Shown in pieces: positions 32,735 through 42,728 of a stretch of DNA of 64,000 nt. This DNA is from Paragorgia papillata (lineage: Eukaryota; Cnidaria; Anthozoa; Scleralcyonacea; Coralliidae). The first letter of the stretch is position 1, and each line of letters begins with the position of its first letter. The position numbers and the translations under genes were made by a program. Under the pieces are notes generated by a model, which did no database searches, was not told the DNA's origin, and worked only from the letters and a program-made list of their open reading frames with translations. The stretch lies in assembly GCA_035771165.1 (NCBI GenBank), contig JAWNZC010000419.1, positions 3,467,001 through 3,531,000 on the forward strand, in the 5' to 3' direction.

Positions 32735-33232
32735 TCCCTTGACTCCTATAAGCACGCATGTAGACGCACCTTTAGTATTTTACTCTGGCTAACTCCAGAC
32801 GATTTTACTCGTCAAGGGAAGACCCCTGGTAGTCAAGGGGATAAAAACCTATCTCAATGCTTAACTCTTTGACTCCTAAGCACGCATGTAGACGCACCTT
32901 TCGTATTTTACTCTGGCTAACGCCAGACGATTTTACTCGTCAAGGGAAGACGCCTGGTAGACAAGGAGTTAAAAACCTATCTCAATGCTTAACTCTTTAA
33001 CTCCTAAGCACGCATGTAGACGCACCTTTAGTATTTTACTCTGGCTAACGCCAGATGATTTTACTCGACAAGGGAAGACGCCTGGTAGACAAGGGGTTAA
33101 AAACTTATCTCATTGCTTAACCCTTTGACTGCTAAGCACGCATGTATAGACGCACCTTTAGTATTTTACTCTGGCTAACGCCAGACGATTTTACTCGTCA
33201 AGGGAAGAGCCTTGGTAGTCAAGGGTTAATAA
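32735..33232. repeat. Four tandem copies of a unit of about 124 bp
   Basis: Each unit contains CTCCTAAGCACGCATGTAGACG, ACCTTTAGTATTTTACTCTGG, CTAACGCCAGACGATTTTAC, TCGTCAAGGGAAGACGCCTGG and TCAATGCTTAAC. Copies start near 32,736, 32,870, 32,995 and 33,120. The inner module TCTGGCTAACGCCAGA is a small hairpin. It recurs singly at about 43,297 and, shortened, is the unit of the 25-bp array at 62,270-64,000. Confidence 0.9.
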
Positions 33233-33475
33233 AAGGAAGGAAGAAATTTTAGTCTTCACATTTAATGAGAGAAATTAATTCATATTATTTATAATTATTT
33301 AGAGACAAAGTACAAGAATATGGAAAGTTGTAACTATCAATTCAATATGTTTTTTCTGAAGCTTTTCATGGAGTTGTTCATAAATAGATCAAAACATTTG
33401 TGGATATACGTCTATGTAAGTTTCTATTAATGCTGCGTGAGCTTTCGTCCCGTTTCGAGACGTCTTCAAAGTTTA

Positions 33476-33800
33476 CAAAACCGATCATTCAAATGTGTTT
33501 CTGTAATTGCTAAAAGATCTAGTTTGCTTTCTTTTATAAGAAGTTCCACTTGGGCTAACTTTGATAATAACCCATTTACGTTTATATGTGCAAGTTTTAT
33601 TCCTTTATTGCCAAGGGGGCGACTAAGGTCACCAAAGGCTCTTACTGCATGGACCTTAGGTCTATGTCCTGTACTTCGCTATGGATAGGATCTTCTCGGT
33701 TTTGTTCTTGAATAGAAATGTTATTTACACAAACTGGACAATTCCAATTGATGTTATTCGTTTGTTGTAACTGAGTGTACTGTTTGATACTAACCTTGCA
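33476..33800 (-). pseudogene. Broken N-terminal end of an APE-type LINE (PHD-like plus endonuclease)
   Basis: On the minus strand from about 33,795, one frame reads KVSIKQYTQLQQTNNI, then NWNCPVC, a zinc-finger-like end often found before LINE endonucleases. After a frameshift near 33,655 the next frame reads HAVRAFGDLSRPLGNKG, then IKLAHINVNGLLSKLAQVEL, then KLDLLAITETHLND. LAHINVNGL and the ITETHL segment are hallmarks of the start of apurinic-endonuclease-like domains, including the catalytic Asn and Glu positions. It loses similarity after THLND, with a stop at about 33,476. It is a fragment on the strand opposite to the LINE tail at 30,486. Confidence 0.7.
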
Positions 33801-33845
33801 TGCCACACTTAGGCCCAAAATGACACCATCATTGCTCGATGATCC

Positions 33846-34127
33846 TTAGCAACAGAGCATGGATTTTTTACCGGACCCGGGTTTGGATGAATATCGCCCG
33901 ACAAAAGAAGTAGCAAGGTTCCATCCCGCGTTATCTGGAAAATTGGAGAGTTTCCAGCAGTATAATATACGATACACGGCTTTTAAGAAATCTTCTTCTG
34001 CATTTTCGGTCAAAGCCAAAATTGCGTGTTCCAAGAGTCTGGCCAAAAGCCAATCTAAATCCATTCGAATTTTTTCCATCACATATCGAAAGGCAATCAA
34101 TTCCTTCCACGTTAGAACCCTAGTCAT
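33846..34127 (-). CDS. Open frame of 93 codons, uncertain
   Basis: From an ATG at 34,127 the minus strand reads MTRVLTWKELIAFRYVMEK and on to GRYSSKPGSGKKSMLCC before a stop. The opposite strand is also open over the same span, which weakens the case. No family is recognised. It ends just upstream of the LINE N-terminal fragment and could be part of that insertion. Confidence 0.15.
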   Translation of the reverse strand: MTRVLTWKELIAFRYVMEKIRMDLDWLLARLLEHAILALTENAEEDFLKAVYRILYCWKLSNFPDNAGWNLATSFVGRYSSKPGSGKKSMLCC

Positions 34128-34189
34128 AGCAAAGACGATATATACTACTAACCACGGCGACAATAATCCAATATAAAATTTAAAAAGTT

Positions 34190-34400
34190 ACATTGGAACA
34201 CGGAGCCCATTTAACACGTTCATTCACCCACTTCAAACACTGTCGCGCAACAATGATTTGTTGCAAGTTGAATCATCATGCTGCAGCAAGTAGAACTGGA
34301 GTCTACTTTTTTCAACAAATTTTTTCAACCTTACAACAAAATAATTGTTGCGTGACAATGTCTAAGGTGGGTGGTAATACGTGCAACAACGAAGAAAAAT
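34190..34400. repeat. Element with TTGCGCAACAA-type words
   Basis: GTCGCGCAACAATGATTTGTTGC and AATAATTGTTGCGTGACAAT face each other, with CACTTCAAACAC facing GTCTAAGGTGGGTG. This suggests a decayed MITE of about 200 bp. Confidence 0.4.
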
Positions 34401-34425
34401 GTTGCCTGTATTACCTCACCTTAAA

Positions 34426-34475
34426 GATCTTGGCAGTTTACCACCTTTTCACTTTGCTCTTTTATCATGGCTGTG
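34426..34475 (-). repeat. Dispersed repeat family A, fragment
   Basis: CTTGGCAGTTTACCACCTTTTCACTTTGCTC is the reverse complement of the family's GAGCAAAGTGAAAAGGTGGTAAACTGCC segment. Only this middle part remains. Confidence 0.6.
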
Positions 34476-34934
34476 CCCGCGTATAACTGATTTAAGCTAA
34501 CTGTAGAATCCAGCTTTGCGCAGACTTGGACTGACCAAGGTGCTTTTTTGCCTAATGGAACAATATATGGGAATCTATTTTTCTACGATACTAACTCAGC
34601 TTCTGGTTTAAGGCACAATGTCCATTGTTCTGGGTCAGCGGACAAACGTGATTCAAAGATGGCAAATGAAAACAATAAAACTCTACAATGAAAGGTCCAG
34701 AAAACCAAAGGATTCCGGTAGGAGTCCACAAATATTGTTCTGCCCAGCGCTCTTTTGCACGCAACAAAAAGTCAGCCAGCAGGCTATGTGACTTCGTTTC
34801 CAGGAATATATACATACTATATACTGGTCAAAAGTTATAATAAGGGCTGAATGGAGGTAAATATTTTCTATAATTTTTAGAGAATGGCTGTTGTAGAAGT
34901 TAGTTAAACGCTTGAAGCAATGAATTAATTGCTG

Positions 34935-34990
34935 GAACAAACAAAGATGGCGGCTGTATATTTAACCACAATGCTTTTCGACCTTAAATT
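34935..34990 (+). repeat. Fragment of MITE family G
   Basis: AAAGATGGCGGCTGTATATTTAACCACAATGCTTTTCGACC matches the arms of the palindromic element at 51,995-52,252 (AAAGATGGCGACTTGTACATTTAACAACAATCC). Confidence 0.55.
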
Positions 34991-35029
34991 AGCAAGGTAC
35001 AGTGATGATTCCTAGGTATTCATACTTAT

Positions 35030-35378
35030 GAATACCACGGTTACGCAACGGCATTGCGAGATAAATCAGTGTGTGTAACATACCCCTATTCGACGCCGAT
35101 TTATGCGTTGCTGAAGCATTGCAAGTTTTTCATAAGGGATCAAAAACTTGCAACGAAAATCTGCAACGCCGCACAAATCGACAAGTGTAACATGCCTGTC
35201 GCCGATTTGTGTTGCAATCAAGCCAAATTTATTTTGTTCAAGCTCCGCCCATCCTTGGTTATTCTTATACTTGATTTTTTTCAACACAAATTGATGTGTG
35301 TAGCCGGGTGACCGATTTATCTCGCAATACCTTGCTACACAAATCGGCGACACAAATCGGCGTGTGTAACCGTAGCTT
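35030..35378. mobile_element. Palindromic MITE, ACGGTTACGCA ends
   Basis: ACGGTTACGCAACGGCATTGCGAGATAAATC faces CGATTTATCTCGCAAT and GGCGTGTGTAACCGT. CCGATTTGTG and CACAAATCGG words recur four times in both orientations. The length is about 340 bp. It is non-coding. Confidence 0.65.
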
Positions 35379-35394
35379 TAGTCTGTACTGTAAT

Positions 35395-35450
35395 CTCAAT
35401 ATCTAACACACTGCCTACGCAGCAGTTTACTTTTTTACACTCTAAAATGG
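35395..35450 (-). repeat. Dispersed repeat family A, head fragment
   Basis: ATATCTAACACACTGCCTACGCAGCAGTTTACTTTTTTACACTC is the reverse complement of the family head (GCTGCGTAGGCAGTG) with part of the middle missing. Confidence 0.6.
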
Positions 35451-35830
35451 CCGCAAACATAGTGCATTTATTTAAGGTGCATGCAAAGTAATTTTATTTC
35501 AATACGTCATATATACCATTCCCTATCCACTTATTTGTTTATAATATTTATTACAAACGCAGTTTTAATATTCACTATCTCATTGAATACGCATTGCAAA
35601 GAACGGAGCGTTTTTCAGTCCTATAATTGTCAATGCTCATAGAATTTTGATGGAATTTTCCTTTGAAGATCTGAAGCCATTAAATAAAAGTACCATAATC
35701 ATATGTTTCATCAAATTCAGGGAGTTCCTCTTCAGTCTAAAAAAGTCGAAACAAAAAGATAGACTTATATTTTAATTTACAAATTATGGTGCCATGACGA
35801 GTTAGGAGCACTTTCTATTCTCCTTGCAAG

Positions 35831-35945
35831 TTCGTTCGTTCGTTCGTTCGTTCGTTCGTTCGTTCGTTCGTTCGTTCGTTCGTTCGTTCGTTCGTTCGTT
35901 CGTTCGTTCGTTCGTTCGTTCGTTCGCTCGTTCGTTTGTTAGTTT
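35831..35945. repeat. (TTCG)n tetranucleotide array
   Basis: About 26 TTCG units, decaying at the right into GCTCGTTCGTTTGTTAGTTTG. It is CpG-dense in an AT-rich setting. Confidence 0.95.
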
Positions 35946-36062
35946 GTTCGTGCGGAATCAATAGCACACGACGTTTTATCACGCCCAAATGATTAATAGA
36001 ATTTGATGAACCAGATTTTCAAACAGAAAATTTTAATTTGGAAATGAGATTCTTGATTTACC

Positions 36063-36138
36063 AACGAACGAACGAACGAACGAACGAACGAACGAACGAA
36101 CGAACGAACGAACGAACGAACGAACGAACGAACGAACG
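36063..36138. repeat. (CGAA)n tetranucleotide array, inverted partner
   Basis: About 19 CGAA units, the reverse complement of the array at 35,831, separated from it by about 120 bp. The pair can fold into a long hairpin. Confidence 0.95.
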
Positions 36139-36589
36139 CCTCAGATGGCAATGATAACCACAAAACAAAAAAACCGTCTCGTTTTCAAACTTGGATCTAT
36201 TTATACCAACTCAATAAACGTATTTTTTATTTATTTAATCCCCGTAAAATTATTGTTTGATCTGTCAAGGGCGGACAAAAGAACAGCTTCTTGCATTATT
36301 CTCCAAAGACAAACTTATTTAATTCACTTCCCACATATTGCCATCCCTTCCTTTACTGATCGATTATTATTAGTATTTGCATTTGATTGGTTTATTTTTG
36401 TCACATGATCATTTTAATTTTACTGCACGTGTACGGGAACAAGTTAGTTCGCTAAGTTTACAGTGACAAGACGTAAATATTCAGTTATGATTTTAACGAT
36501 ACTAATCCTATCCATGTCCTTTACTCCGACTCCGACTCTAACCTTAACTATAACCTAGCTTTAGTTCAGTTTTAAATCAAAATGTTACA

Positions 36590-36747
36590 TGTTATTAGTG
36601 TTTTAGTTGGAAAAGTTTTTTTCGTGACGTTTCTGCTGTACAAGCTGTCGTAAGTTAAACTCAGAGAAAAGCTCTGAGTTTGGAGTAAAAGTCCCGTCTG
36701 GAGTTCAGAGTTTTTCTCTGAGTTTAACTTACGACAGCTTGTACAGC
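36590..36747. mobile_element. Palindromic element family F, copy 1
   Basis: GCTGTACAAGCTGTCGTAAG-TTAAACTCAGAG at 36,635 faces CTCTGAGTTTAACTTACGACAG-CTTGTACAGC ending at 36,747. The loop is GCTCTGAGTTTGGAGTAAAAGTCCCGTCTGGAG. Related copies lie at about 42,315-42,420 and 45,030-45,190, and a fragment at 59,876-59,935. Confidence 0.75.
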
Positions 36748-36780
36748 AAAAACATACGAAAAAAACCCAAATGTTATACT

Positions 36781-36931
36781 AAGGACTTATTAACCGAGTG
36801 TGAGGTCTGTACGGGAAAGTATTTGCCTGAGGTTTTCGTACAGACCGAGCGACGAAGGAGCGAGGTTTGTGCGATAAAACCGAGGGCAAATACTTTCCCG
36901 TACAGACCGAGCAAACGAGGTTAATAAGGAA
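36781..36931. mobile_element. Palindromic MITE with TTATTAACC ends
   Basis: ACTTATTAACCGAG, then GGTCTGTACGGGAAAGTATTTGCC, faces GGCAAATACTTTCCCGTACAGACC and CGAGGTTAATAAG. The loop carries GAGCGACGAAGGAGCGAGG. About 150 bp, nearly perfect arms. Confidence 0.8.
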
Positions 36932-36934
36932 TTT

Positions 36935-37700
36935 ATTATATGGCTGTTGGTTCACTTTATTTTTAAGCTTCGAGCGTTGTTTTCGTCTTGGGAGTATGCT
37001 GTTTACCTTACCTGTTAACTTTTTCATGTCGCTCTTGGCCTTCTTGTTTACACCAGTTCGGCTTTTATTTGTCATGTTTTTAGATAAATAGCTTTAAAGA
37101 AAACCAGCAGTAATGTTCCAACACATTTTATTGTTCAGAATATTTAAATAAAGATAGCCAGTTCTCTTTTATTTGTATTCAAATCAACTGAGAAATGTTC
37201 TCGCCAAAACTTGCAGGGCCGAGAAAAAAGTATATTGACCCGGACACAGACCGGAGGTCAATATCGTAAAATCCCGACCTCTCGGGAACCAATCAGCGTG
37301 CGTCGTTTTGCGTACGGACCGGAAATCAAACCCAGCCATATAATAATTCGGATTACAACGAAATGCCAGTCCGGCCAGCGAAATAATCTTTTCCCGTTTC
37401 TCGCTAAAGAAAAGCCCATTTTATTTCTAAACAAATACTACGTTTCGACTAAAATAAATATAACACCATACATGTAGTTTTATACACATGTAAGTTTAAA
37501 GATTATATAGTAGCTGAGCATTAATTCGTCTTTGTAACCCGATCATGCAGAACGTCTTCAGATTTAAATACAAAGTGTAATTGAGTAACAAAAACTAAAT
37601 CACAGCTATACAAAATTCTTCTAAGATTATTCCTCTAAATTATTATTTATTTTAATAAGTTCTTTAAAAAATATTTTTAAGTTTTAAAAATAATGCTATA
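36935..37700. other. Intergenic DNA
   Basis: No clear feature. A GC-richer patch at 37,215-37,390 (CCGGACACAGACCGG, CGTACGGACCGG) may be a decayed element. The rest is AT-rich. Confidence 0.45.
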
Positions 37701-37715
37701 CGTATACAAACACAC

Positions 37716-37937
37716 CTTTTTCGATAAAACCTGTTCCTTTCTGAGTCCTCTGTATAATTTTTTCTTGATGCCATTCAATATAGCGGTCTTGCGATCCATA
37801 ACGTTTCCCTCAAACTCTCTCTTGCCAATTGGCTCAACTAATATCCCATAGACACCCTCAGTATCTTGTACGAAGACAGTCAAGAGGGCAAATAATGTTG
37901 ATAGAAGTAAAAACCTAACTTTGTAGCCGTTAGCCAT
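37716..37937 (-). CDS. Candidate first exon of a short secreted protein
   Basis: From the ATG at 37,937 (context GGTAATATGG, G at +4) the frame reads MANGYKVRFLLLSTLFALLT and VFVQDTEG, a basic start with a hydrophobic core typical of a signal peptide. It continues for 74 codons with GKREFEGNVMDRK and LNGIKKKLYRGLRKEQVL. It reaches AAAAAG followed by GTGTGT, a plausible donor at 37,715, so the remaining protein would be in later exons that I cannot place. An upstream ATG adds MLLLLGN, but the inner ATG has the better context. A TATA box lies 95 bases upstream. GKR and KKK sites could be processing sites of a peptide precursor. No family is recognised. Confidence 0.4.
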
Positions 37938-38031
37938 ATTACCTAATAGCAATAACACCTCAGATGTATCAACCGTGCGAATCGGTTTAAGGTTTGTAAG
38001 TGTATGATGAAAATCATAGTCAGCTTGATAT

Positions 38032-38038
38032 CTTTATA
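38032..38038 (-). promoter_or_regulatory. TATA box of the 37,937 candidate gene
   Basis: On the minus strand, ATCTGATAGGATATAAAGAT places TATAAAG 95 bases before the ATG. The 9-mer GGATATAAA and the ATCTG before it are shared with the promoter at 53,150-53,156. Confidence 0.45.
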
Positions 38039-38389
38039 TCCTATCAGATTGTGAAGAGGGCGTTCCTAATTTAGGAAGCAGAATGGCAGGTAATTATAAA
38101 AGACGCTGCGGGTTGAGCGTTGTGAGTAGAAATTTCCTGTTGGGAGACAACACTGTTAATTACACAAAGAAAAAAACATCCAATAACCCATTTTCTCCTA
38201 AGCCGCCCAAAACACTGCCCTTTTATTAGTTTACTCTGCATGTCGAACGCCCGACGATTTTACTTGTCATGCAAAGGAGACCTTAAGCCAAGTTAAACGG
38301 AAATTAGTTAAACCGGCACCGTTAGAATTAACTATAGAGTGGAAAACAAAGACTCATTATATGTATATTTTTTTTTTAAAAGTTTGTTG

Positions 38390-38660
38390 TCATTGGCTAT
38401 GTATAATTAAATACATTTACTGTAAACGTTTCGGTTTCTTCTGAAGCTATTTTCAGTATGCGGATGATGCATGTTGAAGGCGTTCTCGTAATCTTGTTTG
38501 CCGTAAGTTTGATGACGTTGTCGTTTCGAGTAGTATATGCTCTCCTAACAAGAACAACGATATTGCGACAACGTTCAAGGGTCATCCAAAATAGCTTAAA
38601 AAAAACCCGAAACGTTAACAGCAAATTTATAATTAAAGTCAGCGACAACTTAACAAACCA
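38390..38660. repeat. Repeat-like segment with AACGTTTCGGTTTCTTCTGAAG
   Basis: AACGTTTCGGTTTCTTCTGAAGC at 38,426 and AAACCCGAAACGTTAACAG at about 38,605 face each other. Both strands are open over about 80 codons, which argues against a simple gene. It resembles the 'CGAAACGT' tails of dispersed invertebrate repeats. Confidence 0.3.
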
Positions 38661-38882
38661 TTAAATTTTATAACAATGGCCGAGCACAATTCAAACATTT
38701 TCATTACATGTATACAACCATTTAAAAAATTCTTTGTGTTAGGTTTAATAGCGCGAACAAAAAGCTTCATTTTCTTTGTTTCCTCCGCTAGGAAAGAGAA
38801 GATAATAAAATAATTGGGCTCCATCGGTTTGGCTTTGTCGAAGAATTGGGGAAGTATAAGCCGTTTAACCGATTTCTTTTTT

Positions 38883-39305
38883 AAAAAATGTAGAGTGCTG
38901 CGTAGGCAGTGTTTTAGATAAAGCAAAGCGTGGTCAGGCACGTAGCTATGACCAAAAAAATCCGCAGCGTGAGTGGATAAGTAATTGAAGTACGTTATGC
39001 AAATACGCGACAGCGTTCACAAGTGATGTTGTTATATCCAAAGCGTCTAATGGCGTCATGATTTAGTAACGAAACCATGTGACAGGCTGGTGGGGGTAGC
39101 GTGATTGCATCAGTTGTCCTGCATGACTCAACTTTTGTACTTTTCACTTGCCCCACCCCCCCAAAAAAAACAAAAAAAACAAACTTGCACTCCCAGATTT
39201 CTTAGTCTAGCTACGTGCCTGTATGAGCGTGGTAAACTACCGAGAATAGTTTTGATAACGAAATACTGACGTTTTGAGCAGAGTCCTTCATCAGAGTAAA
39301 ATGTG
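38883..39305 (+). repeat. Dispersed repeat family A, split by a MITE
   Basis: The left part (38,883-38,934) has AAAAAATGTAGAGTGCTGCG-TAGGCAGTGTTTTAGATAAAGC. The right part (39,226-39,305) resumes with GTGGTAAACTACCGAGAATAG, TTTTGATAACGAAATACTGACG, TTTTGAGCAGAGTCC and TTCATCAGAGTAAAATGTGA. The gap is exactly the 291-bp insertion with its 8-bp duplication. Confidence 0.85.
38935..39225. mobile_element. hAT-like MITE, 291 bp, with 8-bp target duplication
   Basis: CAGGCACGTAGCTA at the left end faces TAGCTACGTGCCTG at the right end, followed by TATG. AGCGTGGT flanks it on both sides (38,927-38,934 and 39,226-39,233). That word is part of the host repeat, which other copies show uninterrupted. 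CAG starts and 8-bp duplications are features of hAT transposons. There is no coding capacity. Confidence 0.85.
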
Positions 39306-40425
39306 AACGTTTTGTTTTTGTTTGATTAGATACAAGATTACAGCGAAGCAATTGACCATGGAATAGAAGTCAACCACTAATACGGCAAAGTCTTCTTTCA
39401 TCCCTCTTTCAACAAGAGAAAACAAAGAAAGTCTAGCTCTCTCACTCACTCAAGATCTCCTAATTTTAGCATTATTATGTAGCTTATAGAATCAACAAAC
39501 TTTTCATGAACATTTTTTGAAAGTTAAGAAACATATCAAAAAACAAAAATATATATAATTATTAAAGCAGGTATGCCTCAAAAATGTTGAATCCGCCATA
39601 GTTAATACAGTAATCAATGATTTGCTCGTGTTCAACACTTGGCGTATACCACTCAGAATCTCTTTATTTTAGCATTACTGCAGTAGCTCATACAGACAAT
39701 ACACGTTTCAAGTACACGTAGAAGTTAGAAGTTGAAAAACATCAAAAAGGAAAAACTGAATTCTATATAATTATGCATGAATGTATATAGATATGATCTG
39801 TAGGAATCAGAGCGCATGTTGCGCGACATAGAAAAAAATTATCATCTTAAAAGGCAATTAAGCTATGATATATCTATGACTATATCAGACTACGAATCTT
39901 GCATGGGGTAACAATATTTTTCTACTAACGAAAATTAAAAAAACATCAAAGAACGCTTCCCTTACTAATTTTGGATGTGAATACGCCATCACAGAGCGTT
40001 GTTTTAATTGTGTATTCAGCATAGATTTTGTTGTGCATATTATTCTAAAACTGTCTTGGGGAAAAAATTGTCTTGGGAAATGGTAAACGAAAAAAATTTA
40101 AAAGTGTATGGCAGATGTACATTAATTTAATATTTTTTGGGCATTATATTTATTACGAGAAAGTTCGTTCTCTTTTACATATAGATATGCTTGAATTTGA
40201 GTCTATTTTTTAATTGCTTTTCAAGCCGTTTTCGTAGACCATTAATCCTATTTTAATTAACGTTTTAAATTAAGACATATATATTTTTAAATCTTATACA
40301 CGCAACAGCCGATAATGCTTTTTGCAGACAAGATGATTACATGTTTGAAGGAAAAAAATACAAATTTGTCGTGGTGACCAACTTATAATAGAAATTGCTT
40401 TCATTTGTATATAACGGTAAATGAT
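39306..40425. other. Intergenic DNA without recognisable features
   Basis: AT-rich. No repeat shared with the rest of the window was noticed. Confidence 0.5.
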
Positions 40426-40600
40426 TAAAAAAGTAAAGTGCTGCGTGGGCAATGTTTTAGATAGAGCCAAGTGAAAAGGTGGTAAAATGTCGAGAATAGT
40501 TTTTATAACGAAATACTGACGTTTCGAACCCCTTACATTTTACTCTGACTCCGCTGGAAACGGCAGTATTTCGTAGCTATCTTGTTTTTTGACATGCTTT
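40425..40600 (+). repeat. Dispersed repeat family A, near full length
   Basis: AAAAAGTAAAGTGCTGCGTG-GGCAATGTTTTAGATAGAGC, GTGAAAAGGTGGTAAAATG, CGAGAATAGTTTTTATAACG and AAATACTGACGTTTCGAACC. It is followed by CATTTTACTCTGACTCCG and GAAACGGCAGTATTTCGTAGC, an inverted repeat of its own ACTGACGTTTC module. Confidence 0.75.
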
Positions 40601-40814
40601 TAGTGCTTATAAGCTTGGGGTGTCCGGTTTGATTAAATCGTATTAGATAACTTGTGCATGCGCTTCTTTTTTAATACCTTGTTTTTGCCAAATTGCTAAG
40701 AGCAATAAAAGTGACAAACGCAGAAAATGCCGTAACTGCGCTATTGCGTGAGAATATTAAGATGTAGCCTCTCATTAATCCCAATTTATCTAGTTAATAT
40801 AAATTGGCGCTGTA

Positions 40815-40855
40815 AAACTATTCTCCGCAGTTTACCACCTTTTCACGTTCGGTGA
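40815..40855 (-). repeat. Dispersed repeat family A, fragment
   Basis: AAAACTATTCTCCGCAGTTTACCACCTTTTCACGTTC is the reverse complement of the GTGAAAAGGTGGTAAACTGC-GAGAATAGTTTT segment. Confidence 0.65.
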
Positions 40856-41099
40856 ACGATTAAGTAGTTTTCCAAAATGGGCCATGCTTCTTTTTAATAT
40901 TTTATCTTTACACCATTTCTGTATTTAACACAGACAAGTTTCGAATACTTCTTAATAAGAATTTCACAATTGAAATTCAACCACGGTAAATTAGTGCCAA
41001 GTCCAGTCTATATCACGCGTCAGCAACTGTAGACAGCTATTTGACTCGTCAGCTGTATAGTTGATGGTGACCCAGCCAGTATACTAGACCCAAAATGTA

Positions 41100-41600
41100 A
41101 AGCTACACATCATGAAGACTGGATAATATATATATATATATAATCCCAGTCTCAAGGACTGGATGTGGGATATACCACACTGCTCTAATAAACAAATACC
41201 CAATCAATTTTTGTCATTTGACTGACTCATGATCAGGGATTCCTCACACGAGTCTGCCTGATTGAGCATAGACTCACAACAATGTCAAGCAATGACTAAA
41301 ATTGATCGGGTATTTATTTATTAGAGCAGTGTGGTATATATCCCGCATCCCGTCCTTGAGACGTATATATATATAGTATATATATACCTTATTCTGGATG
41401 TGCTGGGTCATTTGGCTTAACCGTACTGACGAGCTCCAATGAGATAGACTGCGTGAACACCTGTCCACGGTTGCCAAATGACCTATAGAAACTACTCGAC
41501 ATTGTTGTCAGTCTGTGCTCAGGCAGACTCGTATGAGGAATTCCTGAGTCAGTCAAATGACTAGTAAAATTGATTGAGTATATTATATATACTATATTAA
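41100..41600. repeat. Complex of shuffled inverted modules
   Basis: Module 1 (TCTCAAGGACTGGATGTGGGATATACCACACTGCTCTAATAAA) at about 41,148-41,192 returns inverted at about 41,315-41,362. Module 2 (CAAATACCCAATCAATTTTTGTC) follows it and also returns inverted. Module 3 (CATTTGACTGACTCATGATCAGG-ATTCCTCACACGAGTCTGCCTGA) at about 41,215-41,262 returns inverted only at about 41,517-41,570. (TA)n tracts flank both module 1 copies. It is not a simple hairpin, because a piece of about 150 bp (41,380-41,515) lies between. Confidence 0.7.
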
Positions 41601-42130
41601 AGCTACAAGAATAATAGAATGGTGTATATAAGTTGAGATAAATTTAAAGTAGTATAGCAAAATGAAGCGCGAGGTCAATTTTTGAAGCGTATAAAGCTCG
41701 ATTTGAGCGACAAGTGATGAGTTTGGCACGTGCAGCTTGAGACGATTACGATCATGATGTATCTGTGATGTTTTGGGGAAATGATTAAGCGATAAATGTT
41801 ATGAAGCGTAGGATGGAGACAACTTACGTAGATGAAAGAATAGAATGCTAAATTACATTAAACTGTAAATATTAAAAAGAGTTATATCGCTTATTTGACG
41901 GTTCTGAAGTAGATTCGTGGGACAACGTTTAGTGAAAGTATGATAAAATGATATTATATTTTGACGCACTGTATTTCTTAAGATCAGCATAAAACAAGGA
42001 ATACAATATGTCATCTCATTAAATAAAGTGAAAACGATTAATTTCTTGAATGTTTGCATGGCGACAAATTGTAATAGAAGTGAGAATTTGAGGTAACACG
42101 TACTACCCTTATTTGTTTAGTTTCGACCTG

Positions 42131-42189
42131 TACACGGTGTTTATTAGAGAACTTTGCTGTAATCACGGTTCTCTAATAAACACCGTGTA
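42131..42189. repeat. Perfect 22-bp-arm hairpin
   Basis: TACACGGTGTTTATTAGAGA-AC (42,131-42,152) is repeated without a mismatch as its reverse complement at 42,168-42,189, with a 15-base loop. The arm length is in the range of small-RNA duplexes, but a tiny MITE is equally possible. No second copy was noticed. Confidence 0.8.
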
Positions 42190-42314
42190 TGCCGAATTTC
42201 TTTGTCTTTCTCGACTGTGTTACCACAAATTTTCGCTTCTCAGATTAAAGTATAAGAACGTTTGTTTTCTCGTTCGCTATTGTTGTTACAACAATATTAT
42301 TACTATATGTTATA

Positions 42315-42420
42315 GTAGTAATGTTTTCAGCTTGAAGTTGGTAAAGTTTTTTCGTTTGTTTTTGCTGTACAAGCTGTCGTAAGTTAAATTGAGAGAGAAA
42401 AACTCTGAACTCCAGAGGGG
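42315..42420. mobile_element. Palindromic element family F, copy 2 (broken by GA repeat)
   Basis: TTTTCAGCTTGAAGTTGGTAAAG, GCTGTACAAGCTGTCGTAAG and AACTCTGAACTCCAGAGGG match copy 1. The right arm is missing, and the sequence runs into a (GA)n tract instead. Confidence 0.65.
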
Positions 42421-42459
42421 GAAAAATATTATTACCATAGGATTTACTTGCGTTTTATT

Positions 42460-42660
<201 letters not shown>

Positions 42661-42728
42661 GTGTATACTCCACTGCATGTGTCTGCATGAAGCTGTGTAT
42701 ACTCCACTGCATGTGTCTGCATGAAGCT
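42661..42728. repeat. Two tandem copies of a 34-bp unit
   Basis: GTGTATACTCCACTGCATGT-GTCTGCATGAAGCT occurs twice back to back after the GA run. Confidence 0.9.

Noticed and set aside
32735..33232. CRISPR-like or gene-cluster reading of the four 124-bp units
   Set aside because: Whole units are tandem copies with no variable spacers and no open frame.
34030..34170. P-loop-like KPGSGKKS in the minus frame
   Set aside because: It lies at the extreme C-terminus without the strand-helix context of a nucleotide-binding domain.
38458..38664. Membrane-protein-like frame MRMMHVEGVLVILFAVSLMT
   Set aside because: The opposite strand is also open over the same span and the segment has inverted CGAAACGTT words typical of a repeat.
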